From contig NZ_FNWE01000002.1 of the NCBI RefSeq assembly GCF_900104645.1, forward strand, positions 263,289 to 327,288: DNA of 64,000 bases, given 5' to 3'. A program made the position numbers and the translations under genes. Source of the DNA: Alterileibacterium massiliense. Its GTDB lineage: Bacteria; Bacillota; Clostridia; Peptostreptococcales; Anaerovoracaceae. Positions 63,822 through 64,000 of the stretch are shown in pieces; positions within the stretch are counted from its first letter, which is position 1; every line of letters starts with the position of its first letter. The notes below the pieces were generated by a model. The model did not search any database. It had not been told where the DNA came from and saw only the letters and a list, made by a program, of their open reading frames with translations.

Positions 63822-64000
63822 TACATTTAAGAAGTTATGGAAATTTGCAGAGCGTGAGCAAGGAATGATTCGCTCCTCTGTGATCTGGAGTTTTTTGGGC
63901 GCGATTTTTAACGTTTTTCAATTTATGGCCATCTATTTGGTCATTGCGGCGATTATAAAGCAGGAAATTACGTGGCAGACGATTGGTATGTGCAGCGCAT
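63814..64000 (+). CDS. ABC exporter half-transporter 2 (5' end only)
   Basis: Starts at the ATG at 63814, overlapping the previous gene by 8 bases (GAGGTGAAG as ribosome site), and is open to the window end. MINTFKKLWKFAEREQGMIR is followed by a first transmembrane helix (SSVIWSFLGAIFNVFQFMAI) as in partner half-transporters. It probably forms a heterodimer with the preceding protein. Confidence 0.85.
   Translation, partial: MINTFKKLWKFAEREQGMIRSSVIWSFLGAIFNVFQFMAIYLVIAAIIKQEITWQTIGMCSA

Overview
The window is AT-rich, gene-dense DNA that looks like a low-GC anaerobic member of the Clostridia. The evidence is a six-gene Rnf complex, a molybdenum hydroxylase, MEP-pathway isoprenoid synthesis, strong AGGAGG ribosome binding sites, TTG/GTG starts and TAATG stop-start overlaps. 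The Anaerovoracaceae/Family XIII group (oral Eubacterium or Mogibacterium-like) would fit, but that is inference and no rRNA is present to confirm it.

Layout. 1-380 is the end of a xanthine-dehydrogenase-type subunit. 731-3708 is a patch of small accessory genes: YopX-like, two unknowns, an HD protein and a RelB/YafQ-type toxin-antitoxin pair. 3844-8198 holds tadA, an Ig-like anchored protein, ispE, a GntR regulator, tRNA-Lys and a ThiT-like ECF S component. 8446-18764 holds an acidic zinc-ribbon membrane protein, a UPF0182 protein, a glutamine synthetase, serS and an Orn/Lys/Arg decarboxylase-like protein. 18850-23948 is rnfCDGEAB. 34374-36346 holds ApbE, which should flavinylate RnfD/RnfG, with a NusG-II protein and a Gx-type membrane protein. 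36643-45609 holds a MocR-like regulator, thrS, birA, a SurE fusion, an MFS carrier, tRNA-Thr and tuf. 45839-51242 is an FtsX-type ABC exporter with a two-component system. 51370-60397 is a phosphate locus: a Na/Pi cotransporter, a HAD phosphatase, and pstSCAB-phoU-phoB-phoR on the minus strand behind Pho-box-like repeats. From about 61140 the composition changes to higher-GC, probably acquired DNA (TetR plus an ABC exporter pair) that abuts a truncated RlmL-type methyltransferase.

The most unusual region is 24955-34290. Three consecutive genes encode secreted, sortase-type surface proteins, and each carries a different hypermutable element. Gene 1 has a G8 run inside its coding sequence. Gene 2 has (AGAC)14 in its leader, inside a small ORF whose frame decides whether ribosomes would cross an intrinsic terminator just before the gene. 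Gene 3 has a G10 run between a candidate -35 and -10, and a 1.7-kb IS110-family element sits inside its signal peptide. Removing exactly 1700 bp of that element restores a perfect signal peptide in frame. As read here gene 1 is ON, gene 2 is predicted attenuated and gene 3 is OFF. I propose this is a multi-mode phase-variable adhesin locus. The sequence elements are seen directly; the switching is inference.

Other oddities: a MocR-like regulator without its PLP lysine, 12 tandem ~10-bp GAG repeats in that regulator's leader, a SurE-isochorismatase fusion whose second domain lacks catalytic residues, Ser instead of Thr at the expected RnfG FMN site, and a threonyl-tRNA synthetase without the TGS domain.
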